64,000 bases of DNA from Oleidesulfovibrio sp047973035 (GTDB taxonomy: Bacteria > Desulfobacterota > Desulfovibrionia > Desulfovibrionales > Desulfovibrionaceae): assembly GCF_047973035.1 (NCBI RefSeq), contig NZ_JBKEBF010000024.1:10607-74606 (forward strand), read 5' to 3'. Below are positions 25,175 through 33,167 of the stretch, piece by piece; the first letter of the stretch is position 1; each line of letters begins with the position of its first letter. The notes under the pieces were generated by a model, which did not search any database, had not been told where the DNA came from, and saw only the letters and a program-made list of their open reading frames with translations. Both the position numbers and the translations under genes were made by a program.

Positions 25175-26632
25175 ATGCCATCTTCTTCTCAAGGGTTGAT
25201 TGTTGTCTCAAACCGATTGCCTGTTGTGCTATCAAAAGCTGATGGCGAGTGGGGTATCAAGGCAGGCGCAGGTGGCCTTGTTTCTGCAATGGCTCCTGTT
25301 TTGCGTGACAGAGGGGGGACTTGGGTAGGTTGGACCGGAACTGAGGGGGCACACGAGGCAGAATCGCTTCTGGGGGATTTTTCGCGTGATGCCGGATATT
25401 CGCTTTGCCCGGTCCGGCTAGAAAAAGAAGATGTTGCAGACTTTTATTATGGTTTTGCTAACGAAGTTATCTGGCCGCTGTTTCATGATTTTCAGTCGCT
25501 TTGTAATTTTTATCCCCGCTACTGGCGCTCCTATCTGAAAGTAAACAAATTATACGCAGACGCTGTCATAAGTTCCGGCCAGCCTGATGCCTATGTATGG
25601 GTGCACGATTATCATCTGATGCATGTCGGTCAGCTGCTTAAAGAAATGGGCAGTACGAGGCGGGCAGGCTTTTTTCTGCATATTCCGTTTCCTCCTGTTG
25701 ATAATTACCTCAAGCTGCCTTGGCGTGACAGGGTGCTTTCCGCTTTGCTGGAATATGATCTGGTGGGGTTTCAGACATACCGTGATCGCCGTAATTTTAT
25801 GCAGGCGATCAATGTGTTGCTGCCACATGTAAAGTCTCAGGGCAGAGGGCCGGTTGTTGAATTGCTTGTTGATGGAAGGGTAGTGCGTGTTGGGGCTTTC
25901 CCGATAAGTATTGACTACAGGTCTTTTGTCAGAACGGCACGCTCAGCCGGTGTCAGTGAGATGGTCAGCTCACTTAATGCCGCAATGCAGCAACGCAAAA
26001 TGCTTCTTGCAGTTGACAGGCTGGATTACTCCAAAGGCATTCCATACAGGCTGGAAGGGTATAAAGAAGCGCTTAGCAGGTATCCAGAACTGCATGAGAA
26101 TGTGACCCTGATGCAGATTATGGTTCCAAGCAGGCAGGAGGTACCACGCTATCAGGCTCTTAAACAAGATATTGAGCGCATGGTGGGTGAAATTAACGGG
26201 CTATTCAGTAAGCCAGGCTGGAATCCTGTCGAGTACCAGTACAGAAGCCTTGGCAGGGAAGAGCTTGTGGCGTATTACAGGGCCGCTGCCATGGCTATCG
26301 TTTCTCCATTGCGCGATGGTATGAATCTTGTCGCGAAAGAGTATTGCGCATGCAATCTGGGTAAGCGTGGCGTTTTGATGCTTAGTGAATTCGCAGGTGC
26401 TGCTGCACAGTTGCAAAACGGTGCGGTACTGATTAATCCGTTTGATACGGAAGGAATGGCACAGGCGATTAAGGAATCATTAGAGTTTCCGCAGGAGCAG
26501 GTTCGTAAAAGAATGGAGCGCATGCGGGACGGTATTCGTAAAAATGATATTTTCAGGTGGGTGGATATGTTTCTTCTTGCTGCGTTTTCGCGCCACTTGA
26601 ACGATTTTCCTACAAGTAATGTTCGTGATTAA
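25175..26632 (+). CDS. otsA: Trehalose-6-phosphate synthase
   Basis: GT20 glycosyltransferase that joins UDP-glucose and glucose 6-phosphate into trehalose 6-phosphate. The 485-residue chain begins LIVVSNRLPVVL, then GGLVSAM, WVHDYHLM, HIPFPP, LDYSKGIPYRLEGYKE (donor binding), and LRDGMNLVAKEY. Its length fits the family. The ATG at 25175 has AGGAGG 7 bases upstream; an upstream in-frame start at 25112 has none. It pairs with otsB just upstream. Confidence 0.95.
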   Translation: MPSSSQGLIVVSNRLPVVLSKADGEWGIKAGAGGLVSAMAPVLRDRGGTWVGWTGTEGAHEAESLLGDFSRDAGYSLCPVRLEKEDVADFYYGFANEVIWPLFHDFQSLCNFYPRYWRSYLKVNKLYADAVISSGQPDAYVWVHDYHLMHVGQLLKEMGSTRRAGFFLHIPFPPVDNYLKLPWRDRVLSALLEYDLVGFQTYRDRRNFMQAINVLLPHVKSQGRGPVVELLVDGRVVRVGAFPISIDYRSFVRTARSAGVSEMVSSLNAAMQQRKMLLAVDRLDYSKGIPYRLEGYKEALSRYPELHENVTLMQIMVPSRQEVPRYQALKQDIERMVGEINGLFSKPGWNPVEYQYRSLGREELVAYYRAAAMAIVSPLRDGMNLVAKEYCACNLGKRGVLMLSEFAGAAAQLQNGAVLINPFDTEGMAQAIKESLEFPQEQVRKRMERMRDGIRKNDIFRWVDMFLLAAFSRHLNDFPTSNVRD

Positions 26633-26647
26633 GGATAATTGCCAATA

Positions 26648-27460
26648 ATGAACGGTTCAGCAACTGCGCCCCGGGCCAAGAAAAGCCTGGGGCAGAATTT
26701 TCTGCAGGACAAAAATATTTCTCGCAGGATTGTGGATGCGTTGCAGATTTCAGCGCAGGACAGGGTGATTGAGATAGGCCCCGGGCCTGGAGCTTTGACG
26801 ACTTTTATTCAGCAGGCAGGGCCGATGAGTCTTTGGGTGCTGGAAAAAGACTATTACTGGGCAGGGGAGCATAAACGTACAGATACGAAGAGTCCTGTGA
26901 CTAAGGAAGTTGTGTTGACCGATGCGCTAACTTTTCCTTGGGAGAAACTTGGAAAAGGACAGGCATGGAAAATAATCGGCAACCTGCCTTATAATGTTGC
27001 TTCTCCGCTGATGTGGGATATTTTGAGTCGCTCGGCGTTTACCCGTGCAGTTTTCATGATTCAGAAGGAAGTGGGGGACAGGATTCTGGCTGCTCCTCGA
27101 ACCCGTCAGTATGGAGCTTTGTCTGTATGGCTGCAAAGCTTCTCTGTGCCCAGAAAAGAGCTTATCGTTCCGCCGACGGTTTTTAAGCCTCGGCCGAAGG
27201 TGGACTCTGCAGTTCTTTCTTTTGATCCGTTGCCTGAGGATGATAAAAAATTTAGTGCCCGGGCGCTTTCGATGCTCCTGAAGTTGTGCTTTCAGCAGCG
27301 TAGAAAGCAATTGCAAAAGATTTTAAAGCCTTACTGGGATGAGTCGGTCAGCTTGTGGATTGAATCACATGGGCTGACTCCGGCCCTAAGACCTGAAGAA
27401 TTATCCCCTAAACAGTTTCAAGAACTTGCAAACTTGTTGGAAATGCGGTTGGCATCTTGA
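26648..27460 (+). CDS. rsmA: 16S rRNA (adenine1518/1519-N6)-dimethyltransferase RsmA
   Basis: Dimethylates two adenines in helix 45 of 16S rRNA during small-subunit assembly. The 270-residue chain has KKSLGQNFLQDKNI, the SAM loop EIGPGPGALT, the catalytic IIGNLPYNVASPL, and PPTVFKPRPKVDSAVL. The segment between motifs I and II holds a few extra residues (EKDYYWAGEHKRTDTKSP). The ATG at 26648 has AAGGA upstream; a TTG at 26639 is an alternative. It starts 15 bases after otsA and may share its transcript. Confidence 0.93.
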   Translation: MNGSATAPRAKKSLGQNFLQDKNISRRIVDALQISAQDRVIEIGPGPGALTTFIQQAGPMSLWVLEKDYYWAGEHKRTDTKSPVTKEVVLTDALTFPWEKLGKGQAWKIIGNLPYNVASPLMWDILSRSAFTRAVFMIQKEVGDRILAAPRTRQYGALSVWLQSFSVPRKELIVPPTVFKPRPKVDSAVLSFDPLPEDDKKFSARALSMLLKLCFQQRRKQLQKILKPYWDESVSLWIESHGLTPALRPEELSPKQFQELANLLEMRLAS

Positions 27461-27656
27461 CGTAATGCCGCTAAATATGCTTGAGTCTTTCTCGGACAAC
27501 GTGCCGGTTGCGCTGTTTAAGACGCTCTGGTACATGCGAAACAAAGCTTGAGAAAAAAATCTCAAAGTTGCCGGTTGCAATTTTTTTGTGTGGGTGCGCC
27601 GGTAATTATGGCTTAAGCCTGATAATCCTGCAAACCTTGAGAGGAGGAGACGGCAG
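27461..27656 (+). promoter_or_regulatory. Upstream region of the HU gene
   Basis: 196 bases with no gene. It holds a small perfect inverted repeat TTGAGA/TCTCAA around a poly-A loop (~27549-27567) and the palindrome GGCTTAAGCC. No promoter of good quality could be fixed. A strong GAGGAGGAGA site precedes the HU start. Confidence 0.35.
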
Positions 27657-27929
27657 ATGACCAAGGCTGATCTGGTTGAAAAGATTGCTGAAAAGGCGAA
27701 CCTGACTAAGGCAAATGCAGAGCGTGCACTTAACGCATTTCTGGACTCTGTAGAAGATGTTCTGGTTAAAGAAGGCAAGCTGACCCTTACCGGATTCGGC
27801 ACTTTTGTTGTCGAAACCCGTCAGGAGCGTCAGGGACGCAATCCCCGTACCGGCGATCCCCTTGTCATTCCTGCAGCCAAGGTTGTTAAGTTCCGTCCCG
27901 GCAAGCTGCTTAAGGATGCTGTAAAGTAA
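27657..27929 (+). CDS. hup: DNA-binding protein HU
   Basis: Small basic nucleoid protein that bends DNA. The 90 residues begin MTKADLVEKIAEKANLTKA and contain the beta-arm signature GFGTFVVETRQERQGRNPRTG, with the intercalating proline in RNPRTGDPL. It is preceded by GAGGAGGAGA. A 63-residue membrane protein follows 18 bases later with its own ribosome site. Confidence 0.95.
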   Translation: MTKADLVEKIAEKANLTKANAERALNAFLDSVEDVLVKEGKLTLTGFGTFVVETRQERQGRNPRTGDPLVIPAAKVVKFRPGKLLKDAVK

Positions 27930-27947
27930 CAATCGGAGGCTGTTGTT

Positions 27948-28139
27948 ATGATGTTGCATGGTGAAACAATTCAGAGCCCTCTGCCTATGGATATCCCGTG
28001 GTGGATGCCTGATCACTTTGTATTTTTTGGCGTTCTGTACGCTGTTTTGTTTGTTCTCTTCGCCGGCCTTGGCTATGTCATGGTCAAGTCGGCCTCTCAG
28101 GCTGCACAGGACTGTCAGGGTGGTGGTTCTCACCACTAA
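27948..28139 (+). CDS. Small single-pass membrane protein of unknown function
   Basis: A 63-residue protein with one strongly hydrophobic segment (residues ~24-47; FVFFGVLYAVLFVLFAGLGYV), a Pro/Trp-rich start (MDIPWWMPDHF) and a His-ending tail (GGGSHH). CGGAGG lies upstream of the ATG, and a terminator follows 16 bases after the stop, which supports a real gene. No family recognised. Its place between HU and that terminator points to co-transcription with hup. Confidence 0.75.
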   Translation: MMLHGETIQSPLPMDIPWWMPDHFVFFGVLYAVLFVLFAGLGYVMVKSASQAAQDCQGGGSHH

Positions 28140-28155
28140 TCATACAGTTTGTATG

Positions 28156-28181
28156 AGGCGACCTTCGGGTCGCCTTTTTTT
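28156..28181 (+). terminator. Rho-independent terminator after hup and the small membrane gene
   Basis: AGGCGACC pairs with GGTCGCCT around a TTCG tetraloop, followed by a run of seven T. Confidence 0.92.
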
Positions 28182-28249
28182 ATGCGAAAAAGTGTGTATT
28201 GGGGCTTGCTATGTCGGTTGAATGAGGGTAAGGAAGTCGGTTCATGGTG

Positions 28250-28290
28250 TCCGCAATCCGTTGCGGAACTTTGCCACTGAGGGAGGTGAT
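28250..28290 (+). promoter_or_regulatory. rpsU leader: tetraloop hairpin and very strong Shine-Dalgarno
   Basis: TCCGCAA (28250-28256) pairs with TTGCGGA (28261-28267) around a TCCG loop. Fourteen bases later comes GGAGGTGAT (28282-28290), nine bases fully complementary to the 16S 3' end, placed before a TTG start. The site decides the rpsU start and may be a control point. Confidence 0.6.
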
Positions 28291-28294
28291 TTCT

Positions 28295-28498
28295 TTGCCC
28301 GGTGTATACCTTGATGATAGCGAATACAACTTTGATATCGCACTGCGTCGCTTCAAGAAGCAGGTCGAAAAGGCCGGCGTTCTGTCTGAAATGAAGAAGC
28401 GTCAGCATTTCGAAAAGCCCAGCGTAATGCGCAAGAAGAAAAAAGCTGCAGCACGTAAGCGTCTTCTGAAGAAAATGCGTAAGGCTAACATGGGTTAG
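28295..28498 (+). CDS. rpsU: 30S ribosomal protein bS21 (TTG start)
   Basis: Small basic ribosomal protein of the 30S platform, close to the anti-Shine-Dalgarno region, needed for efficient initiation. The 67-residue chain starts at TTG and reads MPGVYLDDSEYNFDIALRRF, then a very basic end with KKKKAAARKRLLKKMRK. The family's start and the GGAGGTGAT box 4 bases upstream both select the TTG. In-frame codons further upstream lack support. It opens a macromolecular-synthesis block with yqeY, mutS2, dnaG and rpoD. Confidence 0.93.
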   Translation: MPGVYLDDSEYNFDIALRRFKKQVEKAGVLSEMKKRQHFEKPSVMRKKKKAAARKRLLKKMRKANMG

Positions 28499-28554
28499 TT
28501 TTAACCTCTCTGTTATGAAAGCCAGCGCGCTTTGCTGAGGCTTATATAACTTTC

Positions 28555-28586
28555 ACGGGAAATCCGGCTTGTTCCGGATTTCCCGT
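28555..28586 (+). terminator. Strong hairpin between rpsU and yqeY
   Basis: A perfect 13-bp stem, ACGGGAAATCCGG with CCGGATTTCCCGT, around a CTTGTT loop. The following bases (ATTGTCTTATC) are only weakly T-rich, so it may be a partial terminator, an attenuator or an RNA-processing/stabilising hairpin. Confidence 0.55.
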
Positions 28587-28612
28587 ATTGTCTTATCTAA
28601 AGGGGCAATATC

Positions 28613-29065
28613 ATGACTCTCTCTTCCCGTATTGAAAGCGACTACATCACAGCTTACAAAGCAAAAAACAGCTTGAAGCTTGGTGTGCTGCGTCTTTTGA
28701 AGACCGCTGTGAAAAACCTGCAGGTCGAAAAAATGCGTCCTCTTACCGAGGACGAAATTTTCGACGTACTTATGCGTCAGGTTAAGCAACGGCAGGATTC
28801 CATTGAACAGTTTGAAAATGCAAATCGCCAGGACCTTGCTGATAAAGAAGCCGCTGAACTTACTGTCTTGCAGGAATACATGCCTGCGCAGCTCGGTGCG
28901 GAAGAACTTGCCGCAGCTGTTGATAAAGCTATTGCTGATTCCGGTGCTGCTTCCATGCAGGATATGGGCAAAGTGATGAGCGCAATCATGGCTGAGTACA
29001 AGGGCCGTGTTGACGGTAAAGAACTTAGCGGTATGGTCCGTTCCAAGCTGCAGGCACTGTCTTAA
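28613..29065 (+). CDS. yqeY: GatB/YqeY domain protein
   Basis: A 150-residue helical protein of the YqeY family, related to the C-terminal tRNA-binding domain of amidotransferase subunit GatB. The sequence shows LRLLKTAVKNLQVEK, RQDSIEQFENANRQDL, LQEYMPAQL and GKVMSAIMAEYKGRVDG, all typical. AAAGGGG precedes the ATG. YqeY genes often sit between rpsU and dnaG in bacteria; their activity is not settled. mutS2 begins 6 bases after the stop. Confidence 0.92.
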   Translation: MTLSSRIESDYITAYKAKNSLKLGVLRLLKTAVKNLQVEKMRPLTEDEIFDVLMRQVKQRQDSIEQFENANRQDLADKEAAELTVLQEYMPAQLGAEELAAAVDKAIADSGAASMQDMGKVMSAIMAEYKGRVDGKELSGMVRSKLQALS

Positions 29066-29071
29066 TTTTCT

Positions 29072-31414
29072 ATGCAGCCCAGAACCGCAAACGTTCTTGA
29101 ATTTGATAAGGTGCTTCGGCATCTGGCAGGGTACACTGTATCCGAAGCCGGTGCCGAAGCTTGTCTTGCGCTTACTCCGGAGCATGACGTAGAAGCCGCC
29201 AGAGCCAGAAGTGATTTTTTTAGTCAGGGGCAACGTTGGAGAGAGGTCTCAGGCTTTCGTCTGACTTCTTTTCCTGATCTGGAAGGCGTCTTTCATTTTT
29301 TGCAGGCTCCTGCTGCTGTGCTGGATTGCGACGCTTTGTGGGCTGTCAGGCAAGTTCTGGTTCTCGGGCGGGAGCTTACTTCCTCAATCTCCAGAGCTGG
29401 TGAAACCGGCGGCGCATGGCCGCTGCTGGAAGACATGCTTGCCCGCTACAGCTGGCCTGAGAAGACCCTCTCCGGTCTTTCCCGCTGCCTTGGCGATGAC
29501 GGGCTGCTGCGTGATGAAAGCTCGCCTGAACTTCTTCTGGTACGTGAGGAAATCCGGCGTATTCACCAACTTTGCACCCGCAAAGTAAAAGATCTCGCGT
29601 ATAAGTATAACCTCAGCCATTATATGCAGGACGAGTTTATTACGCTTTCGTCCGACAGATATGTTTTGCCTTTAAAAGCAAACTTTAAAGGCCGGCTGCA
29701 AGGTATTATTCATGACTATTCGCAGACAGGCGAAACCTGTTATTTTGAGCCGATTTTTCTTGTAGAGCTGAATAACCAGCTGCAGCAGCTCAAGCGGCAG
29801 GAACGCGCTGAAGAACGGAAAATTTTTGAATATCTGACAGGTCTGATCAGGGCTGAACTGGATAGCATCGGCTCAATCTGGAATCTGCTTGTCGAAGTAG
29901 ATGTCCTGCAGGCTCGTTGTGCGTTGGCTGCTGCCTATGACGGCATAGCTCTAGACTTCGATAATGCCCGTCCTTTCTGCCTTAAGCAGGTTCGGCATCC
30001 TTTACTGGCACTGGCTACAGATAAAACGCATCCTGTAGATCTGGAATTATTGCCCGGCCAGCACTGCCTGATTATCAGCGGAGGCAATGCCGGTGGTAAG
30101 ACTGTGTGTCTTAAGACCATCGGTTTGATAGCCATGATGGCTGCAGCCGGACTGCCTGTTCCTGCACAGCAGGGGAGCACGCTGCCCGGGTGGGATGCCA
30201 TTTATGCCTTTATCGGTGATGAACAGAGCCTGGAAGGCAGCGTAAGTACGTTTACTGCTCAGATTCGTCATCTTAGTGATGTATGGGAGCAGGTTAACCA
30301 CGGCACGCTGATTATTCTGGACGAGTTTGGTGCTGGCACAGACCCCGCACAGGGCGCTGCGTTGGCACAGGCTGTGGTGGACGAACTGATGGAAAAAGGG
30401 GCTACTGTTTGCGTTGCCACTCACTTCCCTGCGCTTAAGGCGTACGCCCTTAGCAGAGATGGGGTTCGGGCTGCCTCTGTTTTGTTTGATCCCGGTACCA
30501 AACGTCCTCTTTATCGCCTTGCTTATGATCAGGTCGGGGCCAGTCAGGCTCTTGATGTGGCTCGCGAACATGGTCTTCCCGAGACTGTACTTAAGCGTGC
30601 CCAGAATTATCTTTTGATTGACGGTGAAGACTCCGCGGCCCTTATTGAACGACTGAATTCGCTTGCTGTTGCCCGGGAAGATGAACTGGACGAACTGAAC
30701 AGAGAGAAAGACAAGTTCCGCGTAAAACGTGACAAGCTTGAAGCGCGGTTTGAAAAAGAGCGTATGAAGCTTTTTGAAAGTGTTCAGGCTCAGGCGCAGG
30801 ACATTTTGCGCGAGTGGAAGCAGGGCAAGCGCTCTCATAAGCAGGCATTAAAAGATCTGGCCGAAACCCGTCAGCGTCTGGTTGCGGAAAAAACCGCTGA
30901 AAAGCCACAGGAAGATGTAGTAGATACTGCTAAACTTGTTGTAGGGATGACAGTAAAGTATATTCCCTGGGATAAGAAAGCTGTCATTGAAGAGATCGAT
31001 ATTCGCAAAAAACGTGTAAAAGTTGATCTTAACGGCGTTTCCATGTGGGTAAAGCTGCAGGATATTTCTGCAGGCCAAGGACAGCAGGGCACCCAGCATG
31101 TTGTTTCCGGCGCTACAGGCAAAAAGCCTTTGGCTGATGACGCTGCTGGCGATGTTCCCGCTTCTGTCGGGCCGCCTATGCGGGCTGATCTCAGAGGGTT
31201 GCGCGCAGATGCTGCCATTGCAGAACTCGCATCTGTTCTTGATAAGGCACTGCTTGCAGGCACGCAAGAGGTGGAAGTCGTCCACGGGCGTGGTACAGGC
31301 GCTTTACGTAAAGAAGTGCACTCTTTTCTACGCAGCTTTGCTGCTGTTGAAGGCTTTTCTCTTGCGCCTGAAGGGCGCGGGGGCGATGGCATGACCATTG
31401 TCGAGCTTAGATAG
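29072..31414 (+). CDS. mutS2: MutS2-family ATPase with Smr domain
   Basis: MutS paralogue without mismatch-recognition domain; family members resolve recombination intermediates or act on collided ribosomes. The 780-residue chain has an N-terminal core beginning VLEFDKVLRHLAGYTVSEAG, an ATPase domain with Walker A GGNAGGKT (residues ~337-344), IILDEFGAGTDPAQG and ATHFPALK, a long charged helical region (~525-620), and a C-terminal Smr domain (~700-780; ADLRGLRADAA, VVHGRGTGALR). The P-loop differs from the usual GPNTGGKT. No ribosome site is evident, so coupling to yqeY is likely. Confidence 0.92.
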   Translation: MQPRTANVLEFDKVLRHLAGYTVSEAGAEACLALTPEHDVEAARARSDFFSQGQRWREVSGFRLTSFPDLEGVFHFLQAPAAVLDCDALWAVRQVLVLGRELTSSISRAGETGGAWPLLEDMLARYSWPEKTLSGLSRCLGDDGLLRDESSPELLLVREEIRRIHQLCTRKVKDLAYKYNLSHYMQDEFITLSSDRYVLPLKANFKGRLQGIIHDYSQTGETCYFEPIFLVELNNQLQQLKRQERAEERKIFEYLTGLIRAELDSIGSIWNLLVEVDVLQARCALAAAYDGIALDFDNARPFCLKQVRHPLLALATDKTHPVDLELLPGQHCLIISGGNAGGKTVCLKTIGLIAMMAAAGLPVPAQQGSTLPGWDAIYAFIGDEQSLEGSVSTFTAQIRHLSDVWEQVNHGTLIILDEFGAGTDPAQGAALAQAVVDELMEKGATVCVATHFPALKAYALSRDGVRAASVLFDPGTKRPLYRLAYDQVGASQALDVAREHGLPETVLKRAQNYLLIDGEDSAALIERLNSLAVAREDELDELNREKDKFRVKRDKLEARFEKERMKLFESVQAQAQDILREWKQGKRSHKQALKDLAETRQRLVAEKTAEKPQEDVVDTAKLVVGMTVKYIPWDKKAVIEEIDIRKKRVKVDLNGVSMWVKLQDISAGQGQQGTQHVVSGATGKKPLADDAAGDVPASVGPPMRADLRGLRADAAIAELASVLDKALLAGTQEVEVVHGRGTGALRKEVHSFLRSFAAVEGFSLAPEGRGGDGMTIVELR

Positions 31415-31442
31415 CTTATAGTTCCAACGGAGTTTGTTTTCT

Positions 31443-33167
31443 ATGTCGGGTCATGACAATTCAGCAGTGCAGGCTATTAAAGCCAGACTGAATCTTGCGG
31501 AACTTGCACGCAGGTATGTTGAGTTGCGTCGAATCGGCAATCGCTGGATGGCTCCTTGTCCTTTTCATCAGGAAACCAAACCTTCCTTTTCTATTAACGA
31601 AGAAGAAGGATTTTATTACTGTTTCGGCTGTCAGGCTTCCGGCGATCTTATTGACTTTTATTGCCGTATAAACGGGCTGGAATTCAGGGAAGGACTGGAA
31701 CAACTTGCTGAAGAGGCTGGCGTAACACTGGGGCAGCGACAAGTTAACCCTTACGAAGAGCAGGAGCGGAAGTTTCGTACTCAGTGCTTTGACATGTATG
31801 CAATCGCCACGCAGCATTTCAGCCGTAATCTGCGCGACGCTTCCGGCAAGGAGTGCAGGGATTACATTCAAGGGCGAACTATGTCGCCTGAAATTGTAAA
31901 GAGTTTTGAGCTTGGCTGGAGTAAGCGGGAATGGTCCGCACTGGCAGACGAGTTGCAACGTGCCGGTTACCAGCCCCGTGCAGCTGCCAAAGCAGGGCTG
32001 CTTTCCACCAATGATTCCGGAAGAATGTACGACCGTTTTCGCGGACGTCTTATTTTTCCTATAAAAAATCTTTCTGGAAAAGTTATTGCCTTTGGCGGTA
32101 GAATTATTAGTTCTGAAGATCAGGCAAAATATATAAACAGCAGCGACAGTACCATTTATAAAAAAGGTGACCACCTTTATGGGCTGTATCAGGCCAGAAG
32201 GGCTATTTCCCAGCATAAAAGAGCCTTGTTGACAGAGGGGTACATGGATGTTCTGGCATTGCACCAGTTCGGCTATGCTAATGCTTGTGGTGTGCTGGGA
32301 ACTGCGCTGACAGAATCTCAGGTCAAACGGCTGAGCGGGTTCTGCTCTCACGTAGATTTGATTTTTGATGGAGACGGCCCCGGGCGCAAAGCTGCTTTGC
32401 GCAGCTGTGAGATGATGCTTGTCAAAGGTATGAACTGCCGTGTGGTGTTGATGCCGGAAGGCGAAGATATTGACAGCTTGCTTCATAAGCAGGGGACTCA
32501 AGCATTTGACGAATTGTCCGATCAGGCTCCTGATGGCTTGGACTATTGTATCAAGACACTGCAAACTACTTTTTCGCCACGAGAGATTCTAGATTGGACC
32601 ACTGCGTTTCTCAATCAGTTGGAACGTCCGGAACTGGCCAGCTTTTATGTGTCCAGACTGGCGGGAGGACTGGGATTGCAGGAAGCGGAACTTCGGGCCG
32701 GCCTGAAAATGGCAGGGGGCAAGGCTGCTCCTCAGGCTCGTTCATCCGCCGCAGGGCGAGTTGGAAAAGAGCGCAAGCTTGAACGCCACCTGATGGAGTT
32801 TGCTGTTCGCTTCCCTCGTCATCTTACCGACTTGCAGGCCCGCGGAGCAGAAGAGGTTCTTGTCTCCCGCTGGGCCAAAGATATGTGGGATAAACTTTTG
32901 GAGTTCGGCGAGGGTGATGCGCCGAATCATTTTTCCGAAGAGCAGAAATCGTTTTGGATTCGTTGCAGGGTGGCTGACCCTATTCCAGCTGAGAACGAGC
33001 GGCAGGAACTTGAAGATTTATACAGCAAGTTAGCCGAACTTAACCAGAAAGAACAAAGCCGGATGATGTTGGCAGCTCTCAGGCAACTTAGCAAAGATGC
33101 TAATTCCGATGCGGGGTTTGAGCTTCTTCGGGCCATGAAAGATAATCTGGGGAGATCCGATGGGTAA
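31443..33167 (+). CDS. dnaG: DNA primase
   Basis: Makes RNA primers for replication with DnaB helicase. The 574-residue chain has an N-terminal CHC2 zinc finger (CPFHQETKPSF ... CFGCQASGD), the RNA polymerase core, and a Toprim domain (TEGYMDVLALHQFGY; FDGDGPGRKAA). A C-terminal helicase-binding region of low similarity follows. The ATG at 31443 has GGAG ~11 bases upstream. Its last 8 bases overlap rpoD, as in a classic macromolecular-synthesis operon. Confidence 0.95.
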   Translation: MSGHDNSAVQAIKARLNLAELARRYVELRRIGNRWMAPCPFHQETKPSFSINEEEGFYYCFGCQASGDLIDFYCRINGLEFREGLEQLAEEAGVTLGQRQVNPYEEQERKFRTQCFDMYAIATQHFSRNLRDASGKECRDYIQGRTMSPEIVKSFELGWSKREWSALADELQRAGYQPRAAAKAGLLSTNDSGRMYDRFRGRLIFPIKNLSGKVIAFGGRIISSEDQAKYINSSDSTIYKKGDHLYGLYQARRAISQHKRALLTEGYMDVLALHQFGYANACGVLGTALTESQVKRLSGFCSHVDLIFDGDGPGRKAALRSCEMMLVKGMNCRVVLMPEGEDIDSLLHKQGTQAFDELSDQAPDGLDYCIKTLQTTFSPREILDWTTAFLNQLERPELASFYVSRLAGGLGLQEAELRAGLKMAGGKAAPQARSSAAGRVGKERKLERHLMEFAVRFPRHLTDLQARGAEEVLVSRWAKDMWDKLLEFGEGDAPNHFSEEQKSFWIRCRVADPIPAENERQELEDLYSKLAELNQKEQSRMMLAALRQLSKDANSDAGFELLRAMKDNLGRSDG

